Source: Streptomyces sp. NBC_01750
Lineage (GTDB): Bacteria > Actinomycetota > Actinomycetes > Streptomycetales > Streptomycetaceae
Reading direction: 5' to 3'
Length of the DNA stretch: 64,000 nt
Assembly (NCBI RefSeq): GCF_035918095.1
Contig: NZ_CP109137.1
Location: 8,682,001 to 8,746,000 of the forward strand
In this document: positions 1 to 8,733 of the stretch, piece after piece
Position numbering within the stretch: the stretch's first letter is position 1
Layout of the letters: every line of letters begins with the position of its first letter
Notes under the pieces: model-generated
Told to the model about the DNA's origin: nothing
Seen by the model: the letters and a program-made list of their open reading frames with translations, nothing else
Databases searched by the model: none
Translations under genes and position numbers: made by a program

Positions 1-63
1 TTCCGGCGGGTCGGCAGGCCGTTCGGCGGCGCTGTTGTCAGTGGGGACTGGGATCGTGGGGGC

Positions 64-330
64 ATGGACGAGTTGATGCGGGGCCGGGTTTACGGCGCCG
101 ACCATGATGATCCCGATCCGGGACCGCAGCCGGGGCGTGTCTATCGCGAGCTGGTCGGCGGGCCGCTGGACGGGCTGCTGCTGGATGTAACCGGCTGGAC
201 GCCGAGAGAGCTCGCTGAAGGGGCGGCGCTGCCTTCCGAGCTCGCCTCGCTGGGCCCCGGGGGCCGGGCAACGTACGCACCCCGGGCGGACGATCCACCA
301 CGCTGGGACTGGAAGGGCGACATTCGCTAA
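64..330 (+). CDS. Small hypothetical protein (88 aa)
   Basis: The ATG at 64 opens an 88-residue soluble, acidic protein with no signal peptide or membrane segment. The C-terminal half has a Gly-rich stretch followed by YAPRADDPPRWDWKGD. This closing pattern (a tyrosine, Asp/Pro-rich turns, then Trp residues) is common in small uncharacterised Streptomyces proteins. A G-rich ribosome-binding stretch lies just upstream. I cannot assign a function. The next gene is on the same strand about 100 bases downstream. Confidence 0.6.
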   Translation: MDELMRGRVYGADHDDPDPGPQPGRVYRELVGGPLDGLLLDVTGWTPRELAEGAALPSELASLGPGGRATYAPRADDPPRWDWKGDIR

Positions 331-436
331 AGGGGAGGGGGGCGGCTGCCTCCGCCGGGGTGTCCGTAGACTCGGCTCCCGCTTCCGGCCGCCGGCCGGA
401 AGCGGGACCGCAGTTCGAAGGAAGGACCTTTCCACC

Positions 437-595
437 GTGAGCCCCGTGGACCGATCAGACGCCCCCATCTATGCCAGGCTCGTGGACGAGCGCGGTGATG
501 TCCCGGCCGAAGCACGCCGGACGGCTGAGCAGACGCAGCAGGAGCTTGAGCGGACGATGAACTTCAATGGCGTGCGCGCTTACGGGTACAGCTGA
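437..595 (+). CDS. Very small hypothetical protein (52 aa)
   Basis: A GTG at 437 follows the purine-rich GAAGGAAGGA at about 417-426. The product has 52 residues. It is charged, with a likely helix (PAEARRTAEQTQQELERTM) in the second half and a Tyr/Gly ending (RAYGYS). The Shine-Dalgarno sequence, codon bias and lack of a better overlapping frame support it. It may be co-transcribed with the 88-aa gene upstream. No family is recognised. Confidence 0.45.
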   Translation: MSPVDRSDAPIYARLVDERGDVPAEARRTAEQTQQELERTMNFNGVRAYGYS

Positions 596-1142
596 TTCCC
601 GCAGGGCGCGTTCGCTGTGGCGCCGCGGCGGACTACGGGGGCGCTCGTCAGCGCCGCGGTTCCGCCGTGGTACCTCGGCAGCAGCTCTGGCGACACGGGG
701 AACCTCGTCACCCGCGGTGCCCGGCAGTGCATCATCTTCACCGACTGGTCCAGTACGCCGAGTTGTGCCCCCGCAATGGGGTCGCCGCGCCTGCATACCT
801 GGTGATCTCCCGGTGGAGGTCGCGGATTCCCCGCGGGTGATGGCGCTTCCTGAAAACCCGGCCACCGGCCGCTCGGGGGTGACCCCACATCTGCTCGATG
901 GATCTCCCCACCCGCAGACCGTCTGACCTGCGGGACGGACGTCACAAGGGAGGGGCCGCCCGATAGCGGTCGTGAGTAGTTGGCGTACAGAAAGTCCCGG
1001 TGAGATGATCTTGGGCTGCTTCCGAAGAGGTCGAACCCGCCGGAGCCGGGGTTGACCGGTCGGCCGGAACGGCGAACAACCAGCAGCCGGGACTGGGAGG
1101 CTTGCGTCAGGGGACATCCTGACACCGTCCCGCTGACCGAGA
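596..1142. other. Gene-free stretch
   Basis: Open frames exist on both strands, but none has Streptomyces-like codon use with a recognisable product. I see no convincing gene, repeat or hairpin here. It probably holds degraded sequence plus the promoter of the next gene. Confidence 0.4.
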
Positions 1143-1787
1143 GTGAGCCTGATGCCTCCCACCCGTGCCCTGCTGCTGCCCATCGTGCCGGGCGCCCTGG
1201 CCAGCCTGTTTGAGCTGGAGGGCCCGCTGTTCCTGACGCTCCGAAACGCGCTGGTCCCGGGCGCCGCAGGGGTGCCGATCCCTGGAGTCGTCATCGAGGA
1301 CGTCTTCGAGGCGTACTTGCGGGTGCTCGACGCGTTCCCGGAGGGGACGCCGGAGTTCGTGGAGGAGACGGAGGACGAACTGCACGGCGTTCTGCTGCTG
1401 GTGGGCCCGGACGGTGGGAACGTGGCGTACGTGGCCAAGGTCGAGGTGACCGAAGCGGACCTCGCGCTGCTCGGCGCGTTCTCCGACGCGCTCGGCCACG
1501 CGGCCGACCCCAGCACCGACTCCTGCTCGGCAAGGAGTCCGGTCAACTCCTCCATCCAAGCGCGCAGTTCACGGATCTCCTCCCGCGCGCCAGCCTCCCG
1601 CCGTCGATCTCCTCAAGCCACGACACCATCGCCGTCACCCCCGAAACCAGGCCCCCGACAACACGACGATCGAGCACCCGGCCTTTGGTCAGCAACCGCG
1701 CACGTCAAAGCTCCCTACAGAAGAGACGCACCCATCTCCAAAGCCTCTCCACGGGGGGCGTGTTCAGTACTTGGACAGCACGAATGA
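1143..1787 (+). CDS. Hypothetical protein with chimeric, probably broken C-terminus
   Basis: The first ~120 residues look like a genuine soluble protein: an acidic, Val/Leu-rich region with VIEDVFEAYLRVLDAF and LLLVGPDGGNVAYVAKVEV. After about position 1500 the composition changes abruptly to Ser/Arg/Pro-rich. The same DNA then reads better on the minus strand as a coiled-coil transposon fragment (1505-1638). The original 3' end therefore seems to have been lost, and the last ~90 codons are antisense read-through. The start could be the GTG at 1143 or the ATG at 1152. Family unknown. It may well be a pseudogene. Confidence 0.4.
   Translation: MSLMPPTRALLLPIVPGALASLFELEGPLFLTLRNALVPGAAGVPIPGVVIEDVFEAYLRVLDAFPEGTPEFVEETEDELHGVLLLVGPDGGNVAYVAKVEVTEADLALLGAFSDALGHAADPSTDSCSARSPVNSSIQARSSRISSRAPASRRRSPQATTPSPSPPKPGPRQHDDRAPGLWSATAHVKAPYRRDAPISKASPRGACSVLGQHE
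1505..1638 (-). pseudogene. Transposon-associated coiled-coil protein, N-terminal remnant
   Basis: On the minus strand a GTG at 1638 opens about 42 residues with strong heptad character (MVSWLEEIDG, then EEIRELRAWMEELTGLLAEQ). This resembles the N-terminal helix of small proteins encoded beside some Streptomyces insertion sequences. The frame runs at about 1505 into DNA that is coding on the other strand, so only the first part survives. Family assignment is from memory of the sequence pattern and is weak. Confidence 0.35.
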
Positions 1788-3350
1788 TGTCTGCGCCTTG
1801 CCAAAGCCCGGTGCTGTCGCCTCCGCTAGAAAGGTGCCGAAGCCTGCGTACCCTTTTGGAGACGTTCCACACTGCGGAGCACTTGGCTTGCGGTCCCACT
1901 TCACGGTGTACGTGATCTCGCGGTGGGCGGGCGCTAGGAAGAGCTGACTGCCAGAGCCTATGGGGCAGTCGGCAGAGGACCAATAGACGTTGGCGCTGTT
2001 GACCGGCGTGAGGGTCAGTACCGTCTTCTTAGGCCCGAGATCGACCTTGCAGTCGCTGCCGGTGATGTTCTTCGCGGTCAGCAGCAGGATGGGGATGTCA
2101 TCGGGTCCGTATGCGTTGTGAAGGCTGCGCACGGTCAACTCCGCAATGCTCGGAGTGCAGTCGGGCAGCGCGGACATGCTGGACGCGCTGGTCTCCCCTG
2201 ATCCTGAACTGTCCTTGTCGTTCTTGCTGTTCGTGCTGGAAGGCCGCGCCCCGGAGGAGCTGGGCGTGAGCGAGGTCTCCGATCCGGGCTTGTTCGACTT
2301 CGCGTCGTCTCCCTTGCCATCGCCGTTGTAGGTGGCCGCGGCCCAGGCCGCGACGCCGAGCAGGCCGAGCAGGGTCAGCGCGGAGAACACCCGTCGGCCC
2401 AGCCGAACGCCGTGCTGCTGATACGCCGGTCGGGGAGTGCCGGCCTCGACACCCATCCCGGCGCTCTCATACGCCGTCGTATCGGCGTCCCTTCCCGCTG
2501 TGGAGGGCTCACGGATCACGGCGGAGGGCTCACGGACACGCCCCGACCGCCCGCTCGGCGACGGCAGGAAGAGAAAACCGTCGGACGGGATGTCGGTTAT
2601 AACCCGCAGGGACTGTGGCTGCCCGCTCTTGCGGTACCCGCGGTGCAACTCGGTCATCCGGTCCTGGACGGCGTCCTGGAACCGACCGAGGGGGAGTGTG
2701 GCGGCACCGGGATGCCCGGCGATGACGTCGGACACCGACCGGGAGAAGATGCTGAACGAATCGCCGAGCCGGACCCCGGTGACAGGGTTGATGGGGGAGT
2801 CGTGCGGGCGCACGAACAGCGCGTACTGTCCCGGCGAGCAGGCGTACACGTACGCCACCTTGCGGCGCAGCGCGGCGCTGATCTTCTGCCGGCTCCACTG
2901 CTTGACACTCGCGACGCCCATCGAGTCCTGCTCGATGCCCTCCCGGCAGGCGTCGATCAGGAAGACGACGTGCTCGGCAGGCGTCTCGTCGAGGTGCTCA
3001 CGCCAGTCGATCGCCACGCACCCCGACTCGAAGGGATGCGTGTCCTCGTCGATGTCCTCAGGTACGAGGTAGTCGCGACCCTTGGCATGCACGCCGTGCC
3101 CGCTCAGCAGGATGAGCAAGGTGTCGCCCGGGCGGGCGCGCCTGAGGAAGCCGACCACCCGGGCGTTCACGTAGTTCGCCGAAACCTGCTTGCCGCCTTC
3201 GCGCCCGGCCAGGACCTGCACGTCGTCGAAACCACGGTCCTCGAGCGCCGATCCGAGCCGGGCGAGGTCGGCCGGAATGAAGGGGAGGGGCGGGACACCG
3301 CGCATCTCGTAGGCGCTGGCCCCGATGAGGAGGGCTCTGTGACGTACCAT
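1764..3350 (-). CDS. Caspase-like (peptidase C14) membrane-anchored protease
   Basis: 528 residues from an ATG at 3350; a longer frame upstream overlaps the neighbour and is rejected. Residues 1-260 form a caspase-fold domain. The catalytic His is in LLSGHG (His85) and the catalytic Cys in LIDACRE (Cys135), both in the canonical context. A Ser/Pro/Arg linker leads to one transmembrane segment at about 321-340, then a Ser/Thr-rich spacer. The C-terminal ~135-residue domain has paired cysteines and resembles actinobacterial DUF4232-type modules, presumably outside the cell. The protease would then face the cytoplasm. The small gene just upstream ends 10 nt before this start, so the two form an operon. 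Bacterial caspases in such pairs are regarded as effectors of conflict or cell-suicide systems; that role is inferred here. Confidence 0.85.
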   Translation of the reverse strand: MVRHRALLIGASAYEMRGVPPLPFIPADLARLGSALEDRGFDDVQVLAGREGGKQVSANYVNARVVGFLRRARPGDTLLILLSGHGVHAKGRDYLVPEDIDEDTHPFESGCVAIDWREHLDETPAEHVVFLIDACREGIEQDSMGVASVKQWSRQKISAALRRKVAYVYACSPGQYALFVRPHDSPINPVTGVRLGDSFSIFSRSVSDVIAGHPGAATLPLGRFQDAVQDRMTELHRGYRKSGQPQSLRVITDIPSDGFLFLPSPSGRSGRVREPSAVIREPSTAGRDADTTAYESAGMGVEAGTPRPAYQQHGVRLGRRVFSALTLLGLLGVAAWAAATYNGDGKGDDAKSNKPGSETSLTPSSSGARPSSTNSKNDKDSSGSGETSASSMSALPDCTPSIAELTVRSLHNAYGPDDIPILLLTAKNITGSDCKVDLGPKKTVLTLTPVNSANVYWSSADCPIGSGSQLFLAPAHREITYTVKWDRKPSAPQCGTSPKGYAGFGTFLAEATAPGFGKAQTSFVLSKY

Positions 3351-3360
3351 CACACGCCGG

Positions 3361-3708
3361 TCACTGCTTGAAGACCAGTGTGATGCCGTGGCTGCGCTGC
3401 ATCTGCGCAGAACCGACGAACTGCACACCCCCGCTCGCCGTCACCTGGAAGGACAGGTGCGCCTCCCGCAACGGCAGCGGTCCGCCTCGGGCGGCGGCCT
3501 CGGTGAACACCTGCTGCAACGCGTCGACGGCCTCGGCGAGGTTCTTGCGCAAGGCCCCCAGAGGTACGCTCCTCAGCCGCACCTCACCGTCCCCACCGCC
3601 GAACAGGCCCATGGAGTCGCCGCCGTCGTCGAGTTGACCATCTTGATCGTCGTACGAAACCCAGAAGGACAAGGCCGTTACTTCGGACGCATTGGCAGCT
3701 GAACTCAC
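3361..3708 (-). CDS. Pepco-like (CU044_2847-type) protease partner protein
   Basis: 115 residues from a GTG at 3708, preceded by a strong GGGGG ribosome site. The second half has a helix (LRKNLAEAVDALQQVF), then strands LPLREAHLSFQVTASGGVQF and a closing GITLVF. This is the pattern of the small 'peptidase co-occurring' domains found beside trypsin- and caspase-type effectors in actinobacteria. The gene lies 10 nt upstream of the caspase gene and is certainly co-transcribed. A likely role is to restrain or present the caspase. Family assignment rests on fold pattern and context. Confidence 0.65.
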   Translation of the reverse strand: MSSAANASEVTALSFWVSYDDQDGQLDDGGDSMGLFGGGDGEVRLRSVPLGALRKNLAEAVDALQQVFTEAAARGGPLPLREAHLSFQVTASGGVQFVGSAQMQRSHGITLVFKQ

Positions 3709-4295
3709 GAATCCCCCTTTGTCAGTGACGGCAAGTCAACTGTACGAAGACGGAGGGTGATTCATGGTCAGGAGCGAGAATCCGGTGCCGGTCAATGTCC
3801 AACCACCAATCGGTCCCGCTCCAGCCACGACTCGAAACCGACATGCTGACCGGTGGCGGCAGCCCAGAACCAGCCCGGAAAGTGACGTTCGCCCCGCGAC
3901 CAGCGAAACGGCCGGACCGAAGCGACATCCTCGAACGGGCCGTCACGCAATCCTGCATCGGACGTCGAACCCGCTCGCGTACGGGGTTCATGTCCGTCAG
4001 CTCGACGTACGCCCTGCGGACTCCACCCAGCCGGGACAGCCACCCAGCACCCCCAGCGCGTCTACCTCACACGACTAGGTTCGATGGCAAGGCAGCCCAA
4101 ACGACTGGGTTCGCTGTCAAACGACTCGATTGGATGACAGAGGACAGCGAGTTGGGGAGTCGCACGATCGCGCGAATACCCGATGTACATGACTTCGGGA
4201 GGCACCCGGGCTGCGGCCGGCGGCATGCTCTCCTTGAAGTGAACCGGGTCGCCGTCTCATCCAAGTGTGATTTCTCGGCGGGCGTGGCCCCGTCC
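3709..4295. other. Gene-free stretch with three short direct repeats
   Basis: No frame looks coding. The notable structure is three imperfect 20-bp direct repeats, at 4071-4090, 4101-4120 and 4121-4140. All begin ACGACT and share a following GGTTCG/GATTGG core. They sit downstream of the DUF2182 stop codon and far from any likely start. Confidence 0.4.
4071..4140. repeat. Three 20-bp imperfect direct repeats
   Basis: Repeat 1 (4071) and repeat 2 (4101) match at 17 of 20 positions; repeat 3 (4121) is more diverged but keeps ACGACT. The spacing is 30 and then 20 bp, so repeats 2 and 3 abut. They could be protein-binding sites or the scar of a small duplication. Confidence 0.45.
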
Positions 4296-5054
4296 TCACA
4301 TCCCGGCCATGCCGCTACCGGTGAGGCCCGGAGCCAACGCCGGGACCCAGAAGACGGCGCCGGCCAGGGCGATCGAGGCGATTCCCACGGCACGGGCCAC
4401 CAGGCGGCCGGCCGGAGCCAGCTTCTCAGTGGTGATCACGGCGGTCAGGACCACCATGGCCCACAGGTTCATCACACCGAACGCCGTCAGCAACAGCATC
4501 AGCGACCAGCAGCAGCCCAGGCAGAAGGCCCCGTGGTGGGCTCCGGCACGCAGATCGCGCGAGGGCCCCGGGTACGAGGCGTAGCGCAGCATGAGCCCGA
4601 TCGGCGAGCGGCACCTCGCCAGGCAGCGGTCTTTGAGGGGCGTGAGCTGGTAGACGCCGTTGACCGCGAACACGGCCGCGGCCACTGCGGTCCCCGCCAC
4701 GGCGGGGAGGCTCGCCGCGCGGCCCAGGCCAGCGGCCAGCCCGTACGCGGGCAGTCCGGCCGTGGCCCAGACAAGCAGGTAGGCGACCGTGAAAACGACC
4801 ATGCGCGGCGCCCGGTGCACGGTGATGGTGCGTGCGTACAGCGCGGCGACGGGCGCCGTGGCGGGCAGCATCATCGCAGCCGTCATCAGCGTCCACATGG
4901 CCAGGAAAGCGAGCAGGCCCAGGCCCATGGTGCCCGGCATCGCCTGTATGCCGCCCCAGCGTGTCACCACCCAGACCCAGGCGGTAGCCGCCGCGACCAG
5001 CAGCAGTCCGGCGGGACTCGCCCTGCGGCGGACGGTGACCAGCCGACCGGTCAC
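4296..5054 (-). CDS. DUF2182 integral membrane protein
   Basis: 252 residues. The GTG at 5054 overlaps the upstream stop as GTGA, so translation is coupled. The protein is almost entirely membrane-embedded, with about six to seven hydrophobic segments. It carries WTLMTAAMMLPATAP and a Cys/His-containing segment (HHGAFCLGCCWSLM), the hallmark of the predicted metal-binding DUF2182 family. A second cysteine pair is in DRCLARCRSP. The substrate is unknown. Pairing with a DUF1326 gene is a recurrent arrangement, so the two proteins probably act together at the membrane. Confidence 0.8.
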   Translation of the reverse strand: MTGRLVTVRRRASPAGLLLVAAATAWVWVVTRWGGIQAMPGTMGLGLLAFLAMWTLMTAAMMLPATAPVAALYARTITVHRAPRMVVFTVAYLLVWATAGLPAYGLAAGLGRAASLPAVAGTAVAAAVFAVNGVYQLTPLKDRCLARCRSPIGLMLRYASYPGPSRDLRAGAHHGAFCLGCCWSLMLLLTAFGVMNLWAMVVLTAVITTEKLAPAGRLVARAVGIASIALAGAVFWVPALAPGLTGSGMAGM

Positions 5055-5665
5055 GCGGACCACGTGAAGGGCGCCGAGTGTCCGTTGCCGCCGGAGAAGT
5101 CCCAGGACCGGCCGTACACGCCGTCGCCCGTCGCCCGGGTGGACCGGGCAATGGTCAGCGTGCTGTTCACCGGGTGGAACATGCCGGTCAGGCCCATGAC
5201 CGGACCGTCCTCGCCGAACTGTGGGGCAACTTGGTCCTCGATCTCGATGTCGATGGCGTCGCCCACCCGTGCGGCGTGGCGGCGGCCGTGGTCGCGGTAG
5301 TCGATGGGAACGCGCTCCACGCCGAGGACTTCGCCGATGAGCGGAGTGAGCGCCGCCATCGGCCCGCCGGCCTGGCCGGAGAAGACCCTGCCCAGCGCCT
5401 CCGCCTGGCCGTCGTCGGCCGAAGCGTCTAGGTACAGCGCCACCTGCCAGCCGCCTTCGGCCATCACCCGGGGCGCGTCGATGAAGACGGCGACGCTGCG
5501 GTCGGAGACGTTCACGCCGTCCACGTTCCCGCTGTCCACGTGGAACGCGAAGGTCACCTGGCAGCGCTCGTGGTCGGCCGGTGCGGTGAGGCCCGAGGTG
5601 GTGCAGGGGCACACCACGTCGCAGTTGCAGCTCTCCAGATACGTGCCGTTCAGATTCCAGGGCAT
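5051..5665 (-). CDS. DUF1326 domain protein
   Basis: 204 residues starting MPWNLNGTY. The N-terminus carries the family's cysteine cluster (C13, C15, C19, C21 in ESCNCDVVCPC), followed by a beta-rich body with VDGVNVSDRSVAVFIDAPRV and GLTGMFHPVNSTL. There is no signal peptide. The cysteine cluster suggests metal or redox chemistry, but no reaction is established. The last codons overlap the DUF2182 start, giving a two-gene operon. Its own promoter should lie in the ~100 bp upstream. Confidence 0.85.
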   Translation of the reverse strand: MPWNLNGTYLESCNCDVVCPCTTSGLTAPADHERCQVTFAFHVDSGNVDGVNVSDRSVAVFIDAPRVMAEGGWQVALYLDASADDGQAEALGRVFSGQAGGPMAALTPLIGEVLGVERVPIDYRDHGRRHAARVGDAIDIEIEDQVAPQFGEDGPVMGLTGMFHPVNSTLTIARSTRATGDGVYGRSWDFSGGNGHSAPFTWSA

Positions 5666-6074
5666 GGCTCTTCGCCTCCCTCTTCTACGTCCCCCTCAGT
5701 AAAGGGAATGCATCGGGAGGCTCCGTTCCGTCCCGGTGCCACTCTTCTCCAGACTATTCCCGACGACCCCTGTCGCGCAGATCCACTGCCAGCGCAGCTC
5801 ACCGTCCTATACCGGGTCGTGGGGGCACCCGCGGCCCCGCATTCGTCATCGACGACGTCCTCCTCACGGCCCGTTCGAACTCCGAGCTCTGGTGGTCGTG
5901 GCCGGCGCGCTCGTCGCCTGCACAACCGAGACGCCGAAGGTCGCGCACCTGTGATCCGGCACCGTCGGGGGTGGAGACGTCATGCTTCGCACCGTCCGTC
6001 CTGGCTGGGCTTAGCGAACAGACGTGGGAAATCTGGTGCCGATGCCCTACAGGCCACAACGGGGAGCGGGTGAG
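5666..6074. other. Gene-free stretch
   Basis: Contains the presumed promoter of the DUF1326 operon. Frames present are Arg/Pro-rich with no recognisable motif. Part may be the decayed 3' continuation of the pseudogene at 6075-6336. Confidence 0.3.
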
Positions 6075-6336
6075 ATGGCGACCCGCCTCGAACGGAAGGC
6101 CGCAGGGACTCCCAAACTCATCGACATTGATCATGAGCCGGGCCCCCCCGAGGTGACTCCCGAATGCCCCTACAAACGCCTCCCGTTCTCGCGGGCACAG
6201 CCAGCCGTGCTTGCGCATGCGGTAGGCGACGTGGAAAAAGTTGGGGAAGCGCTCGTGTTTGTTCGACGAATGTCGTCCACGCGATGTCGAGGAGGAGCCG
6301 TTGCTCCTCGGTGAGTGGGTCTGTCAGGGCGGACAT
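6075..6336 (-). pseudogene. Frameshifted hypothetical Streptomyces gene, N-terminal part
   Basis: The minus strand starts MSALTDPLTEEQRLLLDIAW at 6336. Near 6265 the sense moves to another frame, continuing NKHERFPNFFHVAYRMRKHG and then CPREREAFVGAFGSHLGG. Together these resemble the N-terminal helical domain of uncharacterised Streptomyces proteins with an LTE-QR-LLD ... F--F--V-Y-MRKHG pattern. A single indel breaks the frame, and the downstream part decays into unrecognisable sequence. Function unknown. Confidence 0.5.
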
Positions 6337-6786
6337 GGCGTCTAGCTCCAGGTGGACAACGGGCCAGGATAGAGGGGCGGCCCAGCTGGGGGCACGCGCG
6401 TTTCGGGTTCGCGGGCACCGGCCTTGCTCGGCGTGCTGGGGACACCCGCACGCGTCCTGCAGGGCATCCTGACCGCGCGATACGCCGGCGACCAGCAGGA
6501 GTAGGAAAGCCGCAGCTAGATCAATCTCACCGGGATTCCCTGCACCTCAAACGACTCACACCCGGATGTCGCACATAGCCAGCCAGGTACAGGGGCGGGC
6601 GAGCTGTCCAGGATGGGCGAAGCCCAGCGCAACGCGCCGCCGAAGGCGTCCTTGACCGCGCCGCACGGCCCGCACACTCCACAAGCGGGCGGCCCCGGCC
6701 GACAGCGTACGCAACGCTCGTTGAAACTCCCCACTCCGTTGAACGACGGAGCGGATGAGGCGACGAGCGGCACTGGCCGATTCCAG
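6337..6786. other. Gene-free stretch left of the ISL3 element
   Basis: A minus-strand frame here contains a Cys-rich segment (ERCVRCRPGPPACGVCGPCG), but I cannot tie it to a family. No promoter or repeat stands out except the 8-bp target duplication GATTCCAG at 6779-6786 that abuts the insertion sequence. Confidence 0.35.
6779..6786. repeat. ISL3 target-site duplication, left copy
   Basis: GATTCCAG immediately outside the left inverted repeat, identical to the copy at 8548-8555. Confidence 0.9.
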
Positions 6787-6811
6787 GGCTGTGACCGCGC
6801 TTCCGTGATTA

Positions 6812-8281
6812 CTACGGTTGGATGAGGATTCGGGCTCTCAGTACGTGGAACGAGGCCCGGCCGCACATCTGCCGCTTGATCGTCTTGATGCGGTTGACGT
6901 GGCCTTCTACGATGCCGGAGCTGTACTGCAAGGTCAGGCCCGCGGTGACGGCGTCGATGTCGAACTTCATGAACCGGGCGAACCCGCGGATCGGCTGAGG
7001 TGCGTCACGCTCCACTTCTCTGATCCAGTCGGGCAACAAGTGCCCCGTGCGGTCGCGGACCAGGGCAGTGAACCGCTGCGCGATCTCCCGGGCGCGGGCG
7101 ATGTCCGGGCAGGCCAGGCAGACCTCGCTGAGCCGGACCTCGTCGTCTTTACTCAACGACTCACGGCGACGCATGATCCAGGACGTGATCGCGCGTGGGC
7201 TCGGAATCGGCGCCGGCGCGGGTATGGCAGTGCCGTCTCGAAGAGTCGCGACGTATCGGCGAACCGTCTGAACCGTGCCCCCGAATCCCCGCTCACGGAC
7301 TTCGCGGAAGAGCCGACTGGCGTCCGTGCAGCCGTTGAGGAAGCGGGCTTGCAGGTAAGGGTGAAAGGGAGTGAGGAGCCCCGTTCGACGATGCCGGGCG
7401 GATTCGATGAGCACGGCGACATCGGTGTCCCGGAAGTGCCGCACTGTCTTGCGGTCCATGCCCAAGCGGCGCGCGATCGCGCTGATCGTCCATCCTTTGT
7501 CCACCAGATCGAGGATGTCTGCATGGCGATGGAGGGTCCGCACGACGATGGCGCTCTTCGGCAGCGCGGCCGGCTGATCCGGCACCCAGGTATCAGGGAC
7601 CGGCGCGTCAGGTCGAGCCAGCTCCTGAGCGTGTTTCCGCAGGCAGACGCGGTGCTGATGACATGTCTTCTCCACCACAACAGACAGGTTCTGCAACAGA
7701 TGCCACCGATCGGCCACCTCGATCGCCCCGGTGGCGGCCTGCTTGATCGCGCGGGTATAGCCGGTGGCCCGGTCACGGCAGATGACCTCCGCTCCGGGAT
7801 GGGCCTCCAGCCAGGTAAGGAAGGTTTCCGAGTTGCGGTCGGGCAGAACATCGAACGGCTTGCCCTGTTCAACGTCCACGAGCACCGTTCCGTATGTGTG
7901 GCCACGCCGGAAGGCAAAGTCATCCACTCCCAGGACCCGAGGAGCCCGGGCCGGCACCACCGGCGCCGACAGCAGATGGATGAGCGAAGTCCGTCGGCCG
8001 GACAACGCCAGCCGTCGGCAGAGGCGTTCTCCCGGGCGGCCCCCAAGCTCCACGGCCACGAAACGGGCAAGGTGATGCATGGCCACCGACGACTGACCGT
8101 GTGACCTCGTGAAACCTTCGATCTGCTCAACGAAAGTCCGGCGGCGACATATCGGCACGTCACAGAGGAACCGTCTCACCCGTAGTCGGACGAGCACCTC
8201 TCGACCGCCGACAGGGCGATCAGCCAGCCGCCGTCAGTACCGGCTGTGAACCCGCCGTGCACCGTTGCCGCAGTCCGGACA
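6812..8281 (-). pseudogene. ISL3-family DDE transposase, N-terminus damaged
   Basis: An open frame of 461 residues runs from a GTG at 8197 to a TAG at 6812. It includes the ISL3 transposase core: VLGVDDFAFRRGHTYGTVLVD, ADRWHLLQNL, a helix-turn-helix (ISAIARRLGMDRKTVRHF) and the closing SGIVEGHVNRIKTIKR. Family members begin earlier, with a zinc-ribbon. That part is visible upstream in the same frame (CPDC at about 8270-8281, then RVHSRY) but is interrupted by TGA at 8234-8236, where Arg is expected before RRLADRPVGG. The first ~30-40 codons before the zinc ribbon are missing and replaced by another gene. Probably inactive. Confidence 0.85.
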
Positions 8282-8481
8282 ACGGCCAGGAGGATGGTGG
8301 CAGCCTCGTGGGCGTCATCGACGTCGCCCCGGGCACAGGCCTCCACGATCTCAGCAACGTCGCCGCGGATGATCGACAGCGAGTCACCCTGGATCAGCAC
8401 CCCCGGGAAACGACGTGGGGGCAGACGGACAACCACGTCGTTGCCTGGATCCGTGAACAGCTCAGCCTCAATGAGTTCCAT
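8176..8481 (-). CDS. DUF6959-like protein start fused into ISL3 element
   Basis: An ATG at 8481 (or TTG at 8493) begins MELIEAELFTDPGND, then LPPRRFPGVLIQGDSLSII and EIVEACARGDVDDAHEAA. This closely follows the small Streptomyces DUF6959 family, as I recall it. From about residue 70 onward the frame runs over DNA that codes for the transposase zinc ribbon in another frame, so the C-terminus is not native. The start lies only 26 bp inside the right inverted repeat, so this gene fragment travels within the IS. Whether it is expressed is unknown. Confidence 0.55.
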   Translation of the reverse strand: MELIEAELFTDPGNDVVVRLPPRRFPGVLIQGDSLSIIRGDVAEIVEACARGDVDDAHEAATILLAVVRTAATVHGGFTAGTDGGWLIALSAVERCSSDYG

Positions 8482-8547
8482 CGGGCCATCCAACAGCAGA
8501 CGCCGGCCTCATCCAGCCGTAGTCATCACGGAAGCGCGGCCACAGCC

Positions 8548-8555
8548 GATTCCAG
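8548..8555. repeat. ISL3 target-site duplication, right copy
   Basis: GATTCCAG immediately outside the right inverted repeat, identical to the copy at 6779-6786. Confidence 0.9.
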
Positions 8556-8733
8556 AGATCCCCATCACGGGGAGGGCACCTCTTGGCCGACCTTGACGAG
8601 CTCCGGGCTGACAGCCGTCCACGCGACCTGCTGGGGCGCGAAGAAGGTCCAGAGCCTTACACCTCATGCACGCAGCGCCGACCGCGGGGCCAACTACCTT
8701 CCAGTACAGGGCGGGACCCCGCGGCTGGGCCTG

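Larger units (their letters stand above)
6787..8547 (-). mobile_element. ISL3-family insertion sequence with 41-bp inverted repeats and 8-bp target duplication
   Basis: The ends are 41-bp inverted repeats, 6787-6827 and 8507-8547, beginning GGCTGTG and differing at 3 positions. Both are flanked by GATTCCAG (6779-6786 and 8548-8555), an 8-bp target duplication as expected for ISL3. The stop codon of the transposase lies inside the left repeat. The element is 1761 bp. It contains a transposase with a premature stop and a DUF6959-like gene start between the right repeat and the transposase body. The matching target duplication shows that the two present ends entered together in one transposition. 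Confidence 0.9.

Noticed and set aside
455..1555. A 366-codon minus-strand frame at the left end
   Set aside because: Ser/Arg-rich shadow. Only its first ~20 residues resemble a real (transposon) fragment, which is annotated separately.
3795..5300. A 501-codon plus-strand frame opposite the DUF2182/DUF1326 genes
   Set aside because: Low-complexity Arg/Gln/His-rich translation with no start signal. The minus strand has overlapping genes with family motifs.
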